Source: Castanea sativa (Eukaryota > Streptophyta > Magnoliopsida > Fagales > Fagaceae). Taken from it: a DNA stretch of 64,000 nucleotides. Positions 47,901 to 57,600 of this stretch are shown here, one piece after another. The stretch's first letter is position 1, and the number at the start of each line of letters is the position of its first letter. The stretch covers positions 2,266,501-2,330,500 of the forward strand of contig NC_134018.1 in assembly GCF_040712315.1 (NCBI RefSeq), in the 5' to 3' direction. The notes beneath the pieces were generated by a model. It did not search any database and was not told the DNA's origin. It saw only the letters and a list, made by a program, of their open reading frames with translations. The position numbers were made by a program, and so were the translations under genes.

Positions 47901-49830
47901 GATGACAGTTGGTTCTAGTCCTCAAGAACCTACATGCTTCTCCCAGGCAGTTCAAGACCCTCTTTGGAGAGCTGCCATGGACAAAGAGATTCATGCACTT
48001 GAGAACAATCATACTTGGGATGTGACTGCCTTACCTCCTGGTAAATCTCCCATTGGCTGCAAGTGGGTCTATAAGATCAAATACAATCCAGATGGCAGTG
48101 TTGAGAGGTATAAAGCTAGATTGGTGGCAAAAGGCTATACCCAAAGAGAAGGTCTTGATTTTTTGGAAACCTTTTCCCCTGTTGCTAAAACTGTTTCAGT
48201 AAGAGTTTTAATTGCACTTGCTGCTGCTAGATCATGGCCTTTACATCAATTAGATATCAACAATGCCTTCCTCCATGGGGACTTGGATGAGGAAGTTTAC
48301 ATGACTTTGCCTCCTGGTTTTCACAGTAAGGGGGAGTGTTCTGTCTCTTCTTCAGCAGCTACTCCTCAAGTATGTAAGTTGGTAAAATCCCTTTATGGTT
48401 TGAGACAGGCTTCTAGGCAATGGTACACAAAATTGTCAGCAACAATCACACAGCTTGGTTTTGTGCAGTCCCAAGCAGACCATTCCTTATTTGTTTATAG
48501 CAAAGGACCTTTGTTCACTGCCTTATTAGTTTATGTAGATGATATGATCATTACAGGTAATGATCTTGATTGTGTTGCTTCTGTGAAGTCAGTCCTAGAT
48601 CAAAGGTTTGGGATTAAAGACTTGGGATCACTCAAGTATTTTTTGGGCCTAGAAATTGCAAGAAACAAAACTGGCATCAGCTTAACACAAAGAAAGTATG
48701 CTCTTGAAGTTCTTAAAGAGACTGGAATGACAGGTTGCAAACCAGTTCAAACACCAATGGAGCAGCAATTGAAATTGTCTAAAGGCAATGGAGATTTGAT
48801 TTCTAATCCTGGACAGTACAGAAGGCTCATTGGGAAGCTAATGTATCTGACTTTGAGCAGGCCAGATATCACATATGCAGTACATAGGCTTAGCCAATTT
48901 TTGGCACAACCTAGAGTACCACATATGAAGGCAGCTACCAGGATACTTCAATATATTAAAGGCACACCTGGACAAGGTGTTTTCTTTCCCAAAGACTCTG
49001 ATCTACACCTAAAAGCATACTGTGATGCAGATTGGGCAGGATGCCCAGACACAAGGAAGTCCTTGACAGGTTATTGTGTGTTTTTGGGCAATGCTTTGGT
49101 GTCTTGGAGGTCTAAAAAACAAAGCATTGTGTCTAGATCAAGTGCAGAGGCAGAATACCGGGCAATGGCCACTACTACTTGTGAATTGACTTGGATCCTA
49201 CATTTATTGCAAGATTTACATGTTAAGCATGATAAACCTGTGTTGTTATACTGTGATAACCAGGCAGCACTTCACATAGCAGCAAATCCTGTGTTTCATG
49301 AGAGGTCCAAGCACATAGAAGCTGATTGCCATGTTGTGAGGAATAAAATCATTGATGGTACATTGAAGACCTTCTATGTCTCAACCAAAAACCAATTGGC
49401 AGATGTGTTTACAAAAGCATTAGGGGTTGAGAACTATTTGAGGTTGATCACTAGGTTGGGTGTTATCAATATATTTGCTCATGTAGTGGATTATCCTTAC
49501 TCACCTATACCAAGTAAAATGGCAAGAGCTATGCTCTTGAGGGGGAGTGTTAAAACTGCAGGGCATACTACAGGGCAGAGTGGCATGAGACAAGCTGCAA
49601 GTCTGCTAAGTGATGTGGCAGTTGCTGAGACAAAGAGCACTAGCCAAGACACAAACGTGCTAGGATGTGCAGCACTTGCTGATGAGCAATGCAGGGATCA
49701 AGCCACACAGCAAGCATCAAAGACTGACTTGATTGGCATTGAGTTTTTGGAAGTAATTGAAGCAATGCCACATCATGTTTTGTTCAATAGCACTGAAGAC
49801 TTAGATTCCGTAATTTTAGGAGGTTGTTAG
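44944..49830 (+). CDS. Copia gag-pol polyprotein, 1628 aa, running into the 3' LTR
   Basis: Domains in order. Gag from residue 30 (NPGHVLVTQPLLGMKNYQSW). CCHC knuckle CTHCNMLGHTVDKC at 280-293. Aspartic protease VIDTGATDHM with Asp433. Integrase with HVWHSRLGH/CEIC zinc site and catalytic D627, D690, E723, the last in QQNGVVERKH. RT with LVAKGYTQ, QLDINNAFLHGDL, SLYGLRQASRQW and YVDDM near residue 1200. RNase H with CDADWAGCPD, SRSSAEAEY and YCDNQAAL. All catalytic residues are present and there are no stops, so the protein should be competent for reverse transcription and integration. The frame has no stop before the PPT: residues from about 1535 to 1628 are encoded by the 3' LTR and end in ILGGC. 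Plant Copia frames usually end before or just inside the LTR. Whether the tail is kept or cleaved is unknown. Several subfamilies could fit and I do not assign one. Confidence 0.96.
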   Translation: MASAEGSDHSDPTNTQTTHPVSNSNTETNSPNPFLLSASENPGHVLVTQPLLGMKNYQSWSRAMVLALTAKKKIGFVNGKIEKPEIDSSVYEDWESCNTMVLSWLINSMHVDVSSSIMYCETAREMWLELQRVFSQGNGPKIYNLQQEISQITQCQLSVTEYYSKFKKLWDQLLHYEPLPACTCGAMKILRTAHEKSYVMRFLMGLNENFEIVRSHILMLEPFPSMSKVYALILQEESHKGIGHGQGSTFTPKPDSVAMYVNTRGNYGSKGGPKKDRPLCTHCNMLGHTVDKCYKLHGYPPGYKHKGKINASANQVTYPQGASDASAQCPITKAQCEQLLAFFNSGLVTDQGYNHHAASVSTSGGVSGLVTEACGVSAATGVSSSSDHANSNFINTMSGITSNFSFKPTLQHSIFSAKVVDRDHFHTSDWVIDTGATDHMVHSVTCFTSITTTLNTHVNLPNGETALVTHIGTVKISAKLTLYNVLCVPSFSFNLISVSQLAKSTSCCLIFFGTLCFIQDLAHWSTLGLGKECNGLYLLERGNSTSHFISASVSAATSLVHNTHVWHSRLGHLSNDKLVSIRNNGEPLCTSIENFACEICPLAKQKRLPFNKSSQISSACFDLIHCDLWGPFSVSTIDNCKYFLTIVDDCSRCTWVYLLKHKSQTQSALEGFCTMVETQFSKKVKTIRSDNGTEFFMRDFFTQKGICHQLSCVETPQQNGVVERKHQHILNVARALMFHSHLPLYLWGHAVLTAVYLINRTPSSILSNKTPFEILFGRPPTYVHLRIFGCLCFASTLSNHRTKFAPRAKRCVFLGYPFGVKGYKVLDLATNSVFLSRDVIFHELSFPFASVSSHVADPFVDVVAPSSSAGNDSFVTPISIPDLGPSTTLTTSFPQSTYNDIITVDPITSFMSTDVLNSTSQVLPIPASSPPVVSAPPMPLRKSTRDIRPPAYLQDYACATFASGAPYDLDECLTYSHLDPSYQSYLMTVGSSPQEPTCFSQAVQDPLWRAAMDKEIHALENNHTWDVTALPPGKSPIGCKWVYKIKYNPDGSVERYKARLVAKGYTQREGLDFLETFSPVAKTVSVRVLIALAAARSWPLHQLDINNAFLHGDLDEEVYMTLPPGFHSKGECSVSSSAATPQVCKLVKSLYGLRQASRQWYTKLSATITQLGFVQSQADHSLFVYSKGPLFTALLVYVDDMIITGNDLDCVASVKSVLDQRFGIKDLGSLKYFLGLEIARNKTGISLTQRKYALEVLKETGMTGCKPVQTPMEQQLKLSKGNGDLISNPGQYRRLIGKLMYLTLSRPDITYAVHRLSQFLAQPRVPHMKAATRILQYIKGTPGQGVFFPKDSDLHLKAYCDADWAGCPDTRKSLTGYCVFLGNALVSWRSKKQSIVSRSSAEAEYRAMATTTCELTWILHLLQDLHVKHDKPVLLYCDNQAALHIAANPVFHERSKHIEADCHVVRNKIIDGTLKTFYVSTKNQLADVFTKALGVENYLRLITRLGVINIFAHVVDYPYSPIPSKMARAMLLRGSVKTAGHTTGQSGMRQAASLLSDVAVAETKSTSQDTNVLGCAALADEQCRDQATQQASKTDLIGIEFLEVIEAMPHHVLFNSTEDLDSVILGGC
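49539..49547 (+). other. Polypurine tract
   Basis: GAGGGGGAG immediately before the TG of the 3' LTR, the expected primer for plus-strand synthesis. It is also translated, as LRGS of the polyprotein. Confidence 0.85.
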
Positions 49831-50035
49831 TTTTTTGGTTGCCACGTGTACATTCTAGAAGATTCAGTAACTGATTGTAACTGTCTTTGGCGCCATTTCT
49901 TCTGGTTGTTGGTTGTTCACTGTGTATATAAACAGGGCAATATGTATTATTTAGTCAAGTTTTTCCATTCTTGTAATCTCTTCTTCAATCAATAAAATTC
50001 TCTCAGTTTATTTAGATTTCTCTCAGTTTTTTTCA
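49548..50035 (+). repeat. 3' LTR of the Copia element
   Basis: 488 bases, with no difference from the 5' LTR that I could find by eye. Encodes the last ~93 residues of gag-pol and provides the likely polyadenylation signal (AATAAA near 49991). Confidence 0.95.
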
Positions 50036-50506
50036 CACATATCTGCACTTGAAAACATTTACCGAAACACTATAGTTTTGAGATAATTTGAGGGAGAAAA
50101 GAGTATAGCTAGAAGACGTGAGAGTTTTGTGTGATTCGGCCACAAAGCCTACATCCATGGTACAAGAACCCATCCAATTACATTTTCTTCATTCACTTAC
50201 ATGATAATACATTCCAATAGAACTAACTTTAATAAGGGGAATTACCTACACAAATCAAACACAATTTGAATTTTGAATTGAAATTAAACAATCAGCAAAA
50301 TGAATTTGCAATAAGTTGCATTCTACAAGAAAACAAAATAACAGTAACATCTATGTTAATTAAAACCATACCAGTGGTTCTTCAACAACCATGTTGAACT
50401 CTTCATGCCAGGTAGATATAGAAAGAGCTTTGGAGAGCAGGTTATCCCATTACTATAAGAACGAATTAATGGATTGTTTCCAACAGTCCAACAATATTTC
50501 TTGCTG
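50036..50506 (-). other. 3' flank of the NLR (right half of the split flank)
   Basis: Matches 40119-40571. Probably includes the NLR 3' UTR, which the Copia insertion now cuts about 470 bases beyond the stop codon. Confidence 0.7.
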
Positions 50507-53080
50507 TTAGTCCAAGAATTCTATAAGTTCTTCTGGAACACTCGTTTCCTCTATACGGGTGAGAGTACTAATTGCTATACGCACCATGGTAAGACTGTCG
50601 CCTTTATCTATAGTCAGCGTTTGAAGTTTAGGCATTGCTAGTCCCGGAATGACTACACACTTCAACCACCTGCATTGTTCAATTACTAATTTCCTTAGTT
50701 CCAAAAACCATCCTGCTCGAAATTCAAGTACCTCACCACTGTAAGCATCATGCAGATGGAGCACCTTTAGAGAAGGCAAATCCCAAAGAACCTCAAGGGG
50801 GCTTTTCGCCAGTTGTGACTGTCTGAGCTCTAATTTAAACAAACCATTTAGTGAAAGAATCCATTCTGGAATGTTGTGCAACCTCCCTCTAAGAAATAGA
50901 CTGTTAATCATTTGAGGAGGCTTCTTAACATAATTCAAATCAAGAAACTCCTTTGTTGATTCCACATACAAAGAAGAAAGATGTTTCATCTTCTCAATGG
51001 ATGCACAAAAATCACGCCCATCTGTATTCTTCAGCTCTGTGATCCCCAGTTTCCTCAGTTCAATCAAGTTCCCCAACTCTTCAACAATACTCCCCTTCTT
51101 ATTATTTGCCTTGATAAGTGACAATTTCTGTAACCATTTCAAACACCCAATTCCTTGAGACACCTCTACTCCTAAAGTAGCATTATTTCTGCATCGACAA
51201 TCAATTAATAAATAGAGCAACTTAGGAATGTCCAGGATCCCCATTGGCAACTCTAAGGCAAAAGTTTGTCTAAGATCCAAAACCATCAGGTTCTGAAGCT
51301 TGTTGATAGATTTTGGAATCAAATCTATCTTTGTATTCCTTAGATTCAAGTATCTTAGGAGGATGAGTTTGACAACTTCTTGAGGAAAACATTGCAAGGC
51401 TGCATTTTCCAAATCTAGAACTCTCAATAACTTGAATTTGCTGAAAAGTTCTTTGGCCATTGATTCCAAACGATCGTCTACCCCGAACACAGAAAAGGTA
51501 CGAATATTACGGAAGCCCTCTGTTTGTGATATGCAAGGGGAGCAATTGTGAAGAGATAAGCGCCGAGGAATATTCTCACCCAACCTCGTTTCTGCTCCTC
51601 TAACAACAGTATAGAAGTTGTCATTCTCAGATTTGAAAAGGATGAACCCTCTTACAAGATTATAAACACGGCAACTCTTTACTTTTCCATCAAAATCCCA
51701 TTTGTTGACATGGACCAAACTCATTTGAACTAGTTCGTCTAGGTATTCATCTGCCACCTGCTCTAGAGTTTTACCAGCTTTTGCCTCAATGAACCCCTCA
51801 GCAATCCACAACCGAACCAGTCTTCCGCGTGTAACTGAGTGATCTTCAGGAAAATTGCAGAAGTACAAGAAACATGATTTGAGATTGGGCAATAGATGAA
51901 AATAACTTTGAAATAGTTTTTTAATGTATGTGTGACCAACAGAACTTCCTGGTTCAAACTCAAGACTGTCATGGACTTTTTTGAACTCCATAATATTACT
52001 TGGCTTACTTGACAAGAATTTGCCAACTGCAACAATAGCGTGAGGCAATCTTTCACATCTTTTCACAATTTGCACAGACAACTCCTCAACCAATGAACCA
52101 GCTGGGAATTTGCCACTCGGGAAGGCCTTCCTATAGAAGAGCTCCCAAGCCTCTTCCCAAGTTAATGGATTCATATTGAGATCATAAATATAATCATGAG
52201 GGCTTGCACAATGAGAAGCTAAGTTGCGTCTACGAGTGGAGATGATTATTCTACTACCTTTATCATTAAAAGGAAGTAAACTTTCAATGGAATTCCACTC
52301 ATCTTCTTTCCAAATACCATCAAAAACAAAGATGTACCTTTTTTGCTGTAAATGCCGAATCAGCATCTCCCTTCCATCAATTCCTGGACCCATATTCTTG
52401 CAAATTTCCACTAACAATTGGTCAGGAGAGCGTGGGACAGGAACCCAAGCACAGCATTCAAAATTTCCCTTCACCATTTTATAGACTTCATGGATAAGAG
52501 TGGTTTTACCTGTGCCAGCACCTCCAAATACTGAAATTACTGCATATCTTGGTTCATTGTTGAGAATAAGACTGCAAATTTTCCCTCTGCGCCTCTCAAT
52601 GCCCACAAGATGATCATCCCTAGAAATTGGATAGGCCTCTGGGGGGATCTTTTCAACATTAGAACCGGAAGTAACATCGCGAAATGGATCAGTGCTTTTG
52701 ATGCTGTTGATCTTGGCTTTGATATCTTTCAATTGGGAGGATAAACGACTGATTGGTTTAAAGTCAGCATAAGAATGACGAACATTATGAAGAGCGATTG
52801 TGACCCGGTGATGATGGGGGTGTCCAGTAACATCAAACATGAACTCATCGATTGCAACCTCGGTCTCATACGCTAAATTCCGCACCTTTTGCACTCGATC
52901 CTTCCAGCCTTCTGTCTCTTCTCTTCCTTCTGTGTCCATCAAGTAGCTTCTCATGGTCTTCAACAATTCTTTTACTTCATTAATGTCTGGGCTCACCTTG
53001 TTGTTATGATATACAGACTGGAGGAAGGGTAGCACGGCATTTAGTAGAGCTATTGCTCCAGTAAGTGCAATTTCCGCCAT
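50507..53080 (-). CDS. CC-NBS-LRR (RPM1-like) protein with degenerate switch motifs
   Basis: An intronless frame of 857 residues from the ATG at 53080 (MAEIALTGAIALLNAVLPFL); an in-frame ATG 11 codons earlier is less likely because MAE is the usual family start. Positions below count from that earlier ATG. Rx-like coiled coil, 12-150, with ETEVAIDEF in place of EDVID. NB-ARC has a P-loop with an intact GKTT (FGGAGTGKTT, 196-205). Kinase-2 is IFVFDGIW, where the second Asp of the usual DD is Gly266. RNBS-B is RIIISTR, the GLPL position reads RLPHA, RNBS-D is CFLYFCNFPED, and the MHD position reads VYN (CRVYNLV, 481-487). About ten LRRs follow (LRYLNLRNTKIDLIPKSINK). It is similar to but distinct from the NLR at 20.7-24.4 kb. 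The open frame suggests it is maintained or only recently relaxed. With kinase-2, GLPL and MHD all changed, normal nucleotide switching is doubtful. Confidence 0.92.
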   Translation of the reverse strand: MAEIALTGAIALLNAVLPFLQSVYHNNKVSPDINEVKELLKTMRSYLMDTEGREETEGWKDRVQKVRNLAYETEVAIDEFMFDVTGHPHHHRVTIALHNVRHSYADFKPISRLSSQLKDIKAKINSIKSTDPFRDVTSGSNVEKIPPEAYPISRDDHLVGIERRRGKICSLILNNEPRYAVISVFGGAGTGKTTLIHEVYKMVKGNFECCAWVPVPRSPDQLLVEICKNMGPGIDGREMLIRHLQQKRYIFVFDGIWKEDEWNSIESLLPFNDKGSRIIISTRRRNLASHCASPHDYIYDLNMNPLTWEEAWELFYRKAFPSGKFPAGSLVEELSVQIVKRCERLPHAIVAVGKFLSSKPSNIMEFKKVHDSLEFEPGSSVGHTYIKKLFQSYFHLLPNLKSCFLYFCNFPEDHSVTRGRLVRLWIAEGFIEAKAGKTLEQVADEYLDELVQMSLVHVNKWDFDGKVKSCRVYNLVRGFILFKSENDNFYTVVRGAETRLGENIPRRLSLHNCSPCISQTEGFRNIRTFSVFGVDDRLESMAKELFSKFKLLRVLDLENAALQCFPQEVVKLILLRYLNLRNTKIDLIPKSINKLQNLMVLDLRQTFALELPMGILDIPKLLYLLIDCRCRNNATLGVEVSQGIGCLKWLQKLSLIKANNKKGSIVEELGNLIELRKLGITELKNTDGRDFCASIEKMKHLSSLYVESTKEFLDLNYVKKPPQMINSLFLRGRLHNIPEWILSLNGLFKLELRQSQLAKSPLEVLWDLPSLKVLHLHDAYSGEVLEFRAGWFLELRKLVIEQCRWLKCVVIPGLAMPKLQTLTIDKGDSLTMVRIAISTLTRIEETSVPEELIEFLD

Positions 53081-53250
53081 TCTGCAGTGTCCTCTCTCTT
53101 TCTTGGATGTCAATTCTGTAAGTTTAGAGTCTCTCTCTCTCTCTCTGGTGGAGCTAAAGTTGTTTTGGCAATCAGCTCTGCAGATGGGGAATGAACTTTG
53201 AACGTTGAGAGTAAATTAGCTGGCTTTGAATTTTCAAATTCCTAAGCTAT
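53081..53250 (-). promoter_or_regulatory. 5' leader and proximal promoter of the NLR
   Basis: On the minus strand a (GA)n run (about 53130-53147) lies about 50-65 bases before the ATG, typical of plant leaders. A TATA-like TATATACCATAG (minus strand) lies near 53250-53261, which would place transcription start around 53220-53230. Confidence 0.45.
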
Positions 53251-55740
53251 GGTATATACATAGTTTTCAACCAGCATCGAAACGGTGGGGACCAATGACC
53301 AATTCCAAAAGTACAAGATTCCACGAACTTTCCAGTCCACACGGCATATGAATATCGTATATCCTCCAATGAAGTTTCCAGTCGGCATATTGTTGTTTGT
53401 GGAAGGACTTTTCCACACGGGATATAATCACTTCTATCAGTTCTACCCTCAAAGTAAAATGAATCTTTCAATAAGAAAAATTGTGTTATGTTGTTTTGTC
53501 TTTGGTTTCCAGTTAACTCCATGTGAAAGTATTCACAGAGGGCCAAAATTATGAAACAAGGGTTTATTGCACTGAATAAGGAATTTTCATTTAAAAGTAA
53601 ATGAAAAGAGCTCAATTAACAGTTATTTTATTTCATATATCTAAGCCGCATAACTATATATACCATTAAATTTGTAATATTTATTGTTAAAATATATCTA
53701 TTTTAAATAAAGGGAATCTATTGCTGCATGCACAAAATGAAAATATTCAAGATTCCTTTTTGCAAGTAGCATTAGCATTTACCTGCCAAGATAGTGACAA
53801 ACTTACAAAGAAGGAAAAAGAGCATAACGACAGGAATGGACTTTAGAAGTCAATCAGCTTGTCTTCATCTGCACAATATACACGCGTCGAAAAATGAAGT
53901 GCATGGTCATTTTCCACAAGTTGAACGTAAATTTTCTCCACCATTGATTATGATATATAACAGAATACAAAAGTCTCAATTCCTATTTTTATTGTTTGTT
54001 TTCTTTTTAATTTGTATTTGTTTTAAGGGGTCCAATTTATAGTATTTTTTCCTTTTATAATTATGGTAGGTAGCTATAGTTGTTTTCAAAATGGTTAATA
54101 AGGTTCTATATATAATGATGTTTCATGAAGTACAATTTTATCAGATCTCCTCAGCTATGTGAATGAGATGGCTGCTAATTTTGGTTAGCTGTATGTGACA
54201 CTTACAATGAACTTTCATGTTTTTGAATTAGGGTATCCTCTAGATTTTACACATTATACTACATGTTTTATAGGCACTAGTTTTGTTAAATTTGGCTAGC
54301 TAGGAGACTTTCTTATATGCATGCAGTTAATTGCCGGGAAACAAAGAAATTTAGGGAAAAAAAAAAGTCTCAGACACGCTTACATATTACAAAATGGAGA
54401 CTGTTCCAAGTTCTTATTTTCTTCTCAAGTGATTAATATGGGGTATGAAATATCTTTGAAATAGTAAGAAGAACAAGTCTCAATCAATGCAGATGTGCGG
54501 TTTTAGCCTTTTAGGACTTTCCTTGAGGTTACAACGTACAAGGGAAACATCTTCCTGGATAGAACTGAGCTATTTCTCTATTGGAATGAGACCCCAATAA
54601 AAGAATGACTCAGTCTGACTAGTATGTAGCCAAATTGTGGGGTTATTGAGACTACATTTGACTAACCAATATTTCTCTCTCTATATTGTACCGAGTATAT
54701 ATTAATTTTTCTAACAAAATTAATAACCAAAGAGCTATTCTAGTTTTGAGTTTGTCTTGTATTCAATATACTTGATCAGACAATTATACGGGGTATGATG
54801 TTAAATTACTACATTTGACTAACTATACATCTCTTAATTTCTCTCTCTTAAATGAATTCAATAGGTTGGACTCCACTTAATATATAATAAAAGAGTGATA
54901 GATTAAATGATTAAGTTTACAACTTTTTCAAAAGTTTAAATCATTAAGAAATTATGAATTTAATCAATTAATCTAACACTCTCTTTTCACATATGAGTTT
55001 AAGCCACCTTTATTAAATGGGGCTTAACACATGTATCATGTTAATTAACGATTATTTCACAAACTTATCTTAACACATTAAAAAGCTTGTTATTGCTTAA
55101 TATTGATTTGAGTCAACAAAAAGATGTCTATCAAGAGGCCCGAAACATTATCACCAAAGAATGGTTAATGGTCATCTAGGTGGTAAAAATACTAAAAAAC
55201 AGTTCTCATAGAGCAAACGTGATAAGCATAAGGTAAAATACATTCATTTCTATAATTTAATTTTTATTTTTAAAAAAAAAATGGTAGGGGTGGTGGTGGT
55301 TTTTTTTTCTGGTGGTATGTGCTAAATGGTCTCAATTCTCGAACTTTGAACTTTATGGGCCTTAATTACTCTTTCAAGTAACAGGGTTTGTATGTTTGAC
55401 CATATGGACCATCAAAACAAAAAAAATTGTTTGACCATATAGCCCGTTGAAAATGGCATTGCCATTAGACATGGTAATACGGGTGGATGGGATTGACTTG
55501 TATTTTCATATGAATTTGTTTTTTAATAAAGAAAATAACATTGATTTGTCATTTAGAAAGTTATGCAACAAATTACTTTATATAAAATATATTACTTTGA
55601 ATTTCATCACCTATATCAAGAATGAACTCAATTAAACTTATTAATACATATTTAATAATTTTAAAATTATACAAATCCTATCATTGCTATTTAAAACAAA
55701 ATAACACAGATAAATAAAAACAAATACACAAATTTTATTT
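53251..55740. other. Intergenic AT-rich interval
   Basis: Open frames at 53247-53615 overlap on both strands and have no recognised domain. 54890-55000 contains a short inverted motif (AGAGTGATAGATTAAATGAT against ATTAATCTAACACTCTCTT), a small MITE of about 120 bases seen in many plants. No gene supported. Confidence 0.45.
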
Positions 55741-55784
55741 CTACATGTAAAGTTAAATTTATTCAACTATATGTTGACTTTATT

Positions 55785-56411
55785 CTGTGGAGTATTTTGA
55801 CTGAATATTGCAAAAAATCGAGTTTATTTATGATATGGGTATTGTTCAAACTTATTTGGAGAAATGAGGACAGAAGTGAATTTCGACAATGGTGTTGCCG
55901 AAATTCTGAGAAAAAGTAGGAGAGAGGAGAGAGAAATGATGTGATGGATGTGGGGGAGAGAAAAGGGAATTTCGGCAATGATATTGCCAAAAATAAAAAA
56001 ATAAAAATAACAAAGCTGAATTTCTTCTGCAATTGAATTGCCGAAATTGAAGGATTAAAAAAAGAAAAAAAATAAAACTGAATTGTGGCAAGAGTAATAT
56101 TATGACCACAAACTATTTTACCATATTTTTACAAACTGTTGTTATGGTCAATTTCTTACTAGTTCATATCAAGGCCCACCAATAACATCACTTTTTTATT
56201 TACCAATAATCATTCATCACATTAGCAATTTATGAAAGTTTTTGTAAAAAAATTTGTATCTGTAGCATTTTGCCAAAAGTGGAGGATTAAAAAAAAAACA
56301 CTAAATTGTGGCAATTGAATTGCTGAAATTAGAGAGGTAAAAAAGTGTGGTTGTAGCATTTTTTTTTTTTTTTTTACTCCTCCAATTTCGGCAATTCAAT
56401 TGCCACAATTG

Positions 56412-56449
<38 letters not shown>

Positions 56450-56950
56450 TTGTAATCCTTCACTTTTGGCAAAATGCTAGAGATACAAATTTTTTTACAA
56501 AAAATTTAATAAATTGCTGATGTAATGAGTAATTATTGGTAAATAAAAAAGTGATATTATTGGTGGGCCTTGATGAGAACTAGTAAGAAATTGGTCATAA
56601 CAACAATTTGTAAAAATATGGTAAAATAGTTTGTGGTCGTAGCATTACTCTTGCCATAGTTTAGTTTTATTTTTTTCTTTTTTTAATCCTTCAATTTTGG
56701 CAATTCAATTGCCAAAATTCAACTTTATTTATTTATTTATTTATTTTGGCAATATCATTGCTGAAATTTCCTTTTCTCTCTCCCACATCTGTCACATCAT
56801 TTCTCTCTCCTCTCTCCTACTTTTTCTCATAATTTCGGCAACACCATTGCCGAAATTCACTTCTCTCCTCATTTTCCCAAATAAGTTTGAATGGTGCTCA
56901 TATCACAAATAAACTCGATTTTTTGCAATATTCAGCCAAAAGACTCTTAT
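55785..56950. mobile_element. Long foldback (inverted-repeat) element, arms ~560 bp
   Basis: The left arm starts near GACTGAATATTGCAAAAAAT and the right arm ends ATTTTTTGCAATATTCAGCC. Nearly all sequence in between pairs: TTTCGGCAATGATATTGCC with GGCAATATCATTGCTGAAA, and CTCTCTCCC(A)CATC with its partner. The arms meet at poly-T near 56370-56445. Each arm contains a copy of the MITE seen at 30283-30462. Possible 9-base duplications (about ACTTTATTC and CTCTTATTC) are imperfect. No coding. Confidence 0.8.
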
Positions 56951-57259
56951 TCAATGCCAAATTTACTTGTAATTCAGCATTTAGAAACCCTGTATTTAGG
57001 TGGGAATAATATAAGGGTTGTGTGTGAGAGAGTGTGAAGAATTAATCAAGAGTGTGCAACAAGATGTGATTTGTGATTGTATCTCGCGACTGACTCGCGA
57101 GTGGTGACTCACTAGAATGTAGCACACGTGTGAAGCATGCAAGAAGTTAAAAGGTCAGGACAGCTGGATCACTACAAGACAAAAAGTACAGTATGGTCAT
57201 TCTGTTAACTGACAACTAGAACTCGCGACTCATCCACACTACAACAAAATGTATTTTTA

Positions 57260-57590
57260 GTGACGAAAATTAGTGAGGAAATATTTTTCGTCACTAAAAA
57301 TATAGCTTTAGTGACGAAATATTCATTTCGTCACTAATGGTGAAAAAAATTATAACATTTAGTGACGAAAAATAAATTTCGTCACTATTGTGATCTGAAA
57401 AATAGGCGCCAAGAGAGGGAAACTTTAGCGCGAATTTAATTAATCTATAGTGACGAAATATTTCGTCACTAAAAGTTGAAATTTTTAGTGACGAAACATT
57501 TCGTCACTATAGGTTTTGCACTTACATATTTTTAGTGACGAAATCATAATTCGTCACTAAAACTATGCTTTAGTATATATATATACTTTT
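57260..57590. repeat. Left subterminal repeat array of the CACTA element
   Basis: About ten copies of TAGTGACGAAA or its complement TTTCGTCACTA, often as closely spaced inverted pairs separated by a few bases. In En/Spm, subterminal motifs are bound by the TNPA protein; by analogy these are the binding sites for the protein encoded next door. Confidence 0.85.
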
Positions 57591-57600
57591 CATTTTACAG

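Larger units (their letters stand above)
44300..50035 (+). mobile_element. Complete, very young Copia LTR retrotransposon, 5736 bp
   Basis: Two 488-base LTRs, TGTTAAAACT...TTTTTTCA, appear identical when compared by eye over their whole length. A PBS for tRNA-Met follows the first, and a purine tract GAGGGGGAG precedes the second. One uninterrupted gag-pol frame lies between. The bases CACA abut both ends, with CACAT possible if a shared T is counted, consistent with a 4-5 base target duplication. The paralogous flank at 40.1 kb is the same site without the element. All of this points to a recent and possibly still mobile copy. Confidence 0.96.

Noticed and set aside
44300..50035. Endogenous pararetrovirus or env-bearing retrovirus
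   Set aside because: Domain order integrase-RT-RNase H, LTR pair, PBS and PPT are those of a Copia element, with no movement protein, coat or envelope-like frame.
53247..53615. 122-codon minus-strand gene upstream of the NLR
   Set aside because: No domain, overlapped by frames on the other strand, and AT-rich noncoding-like codon use.
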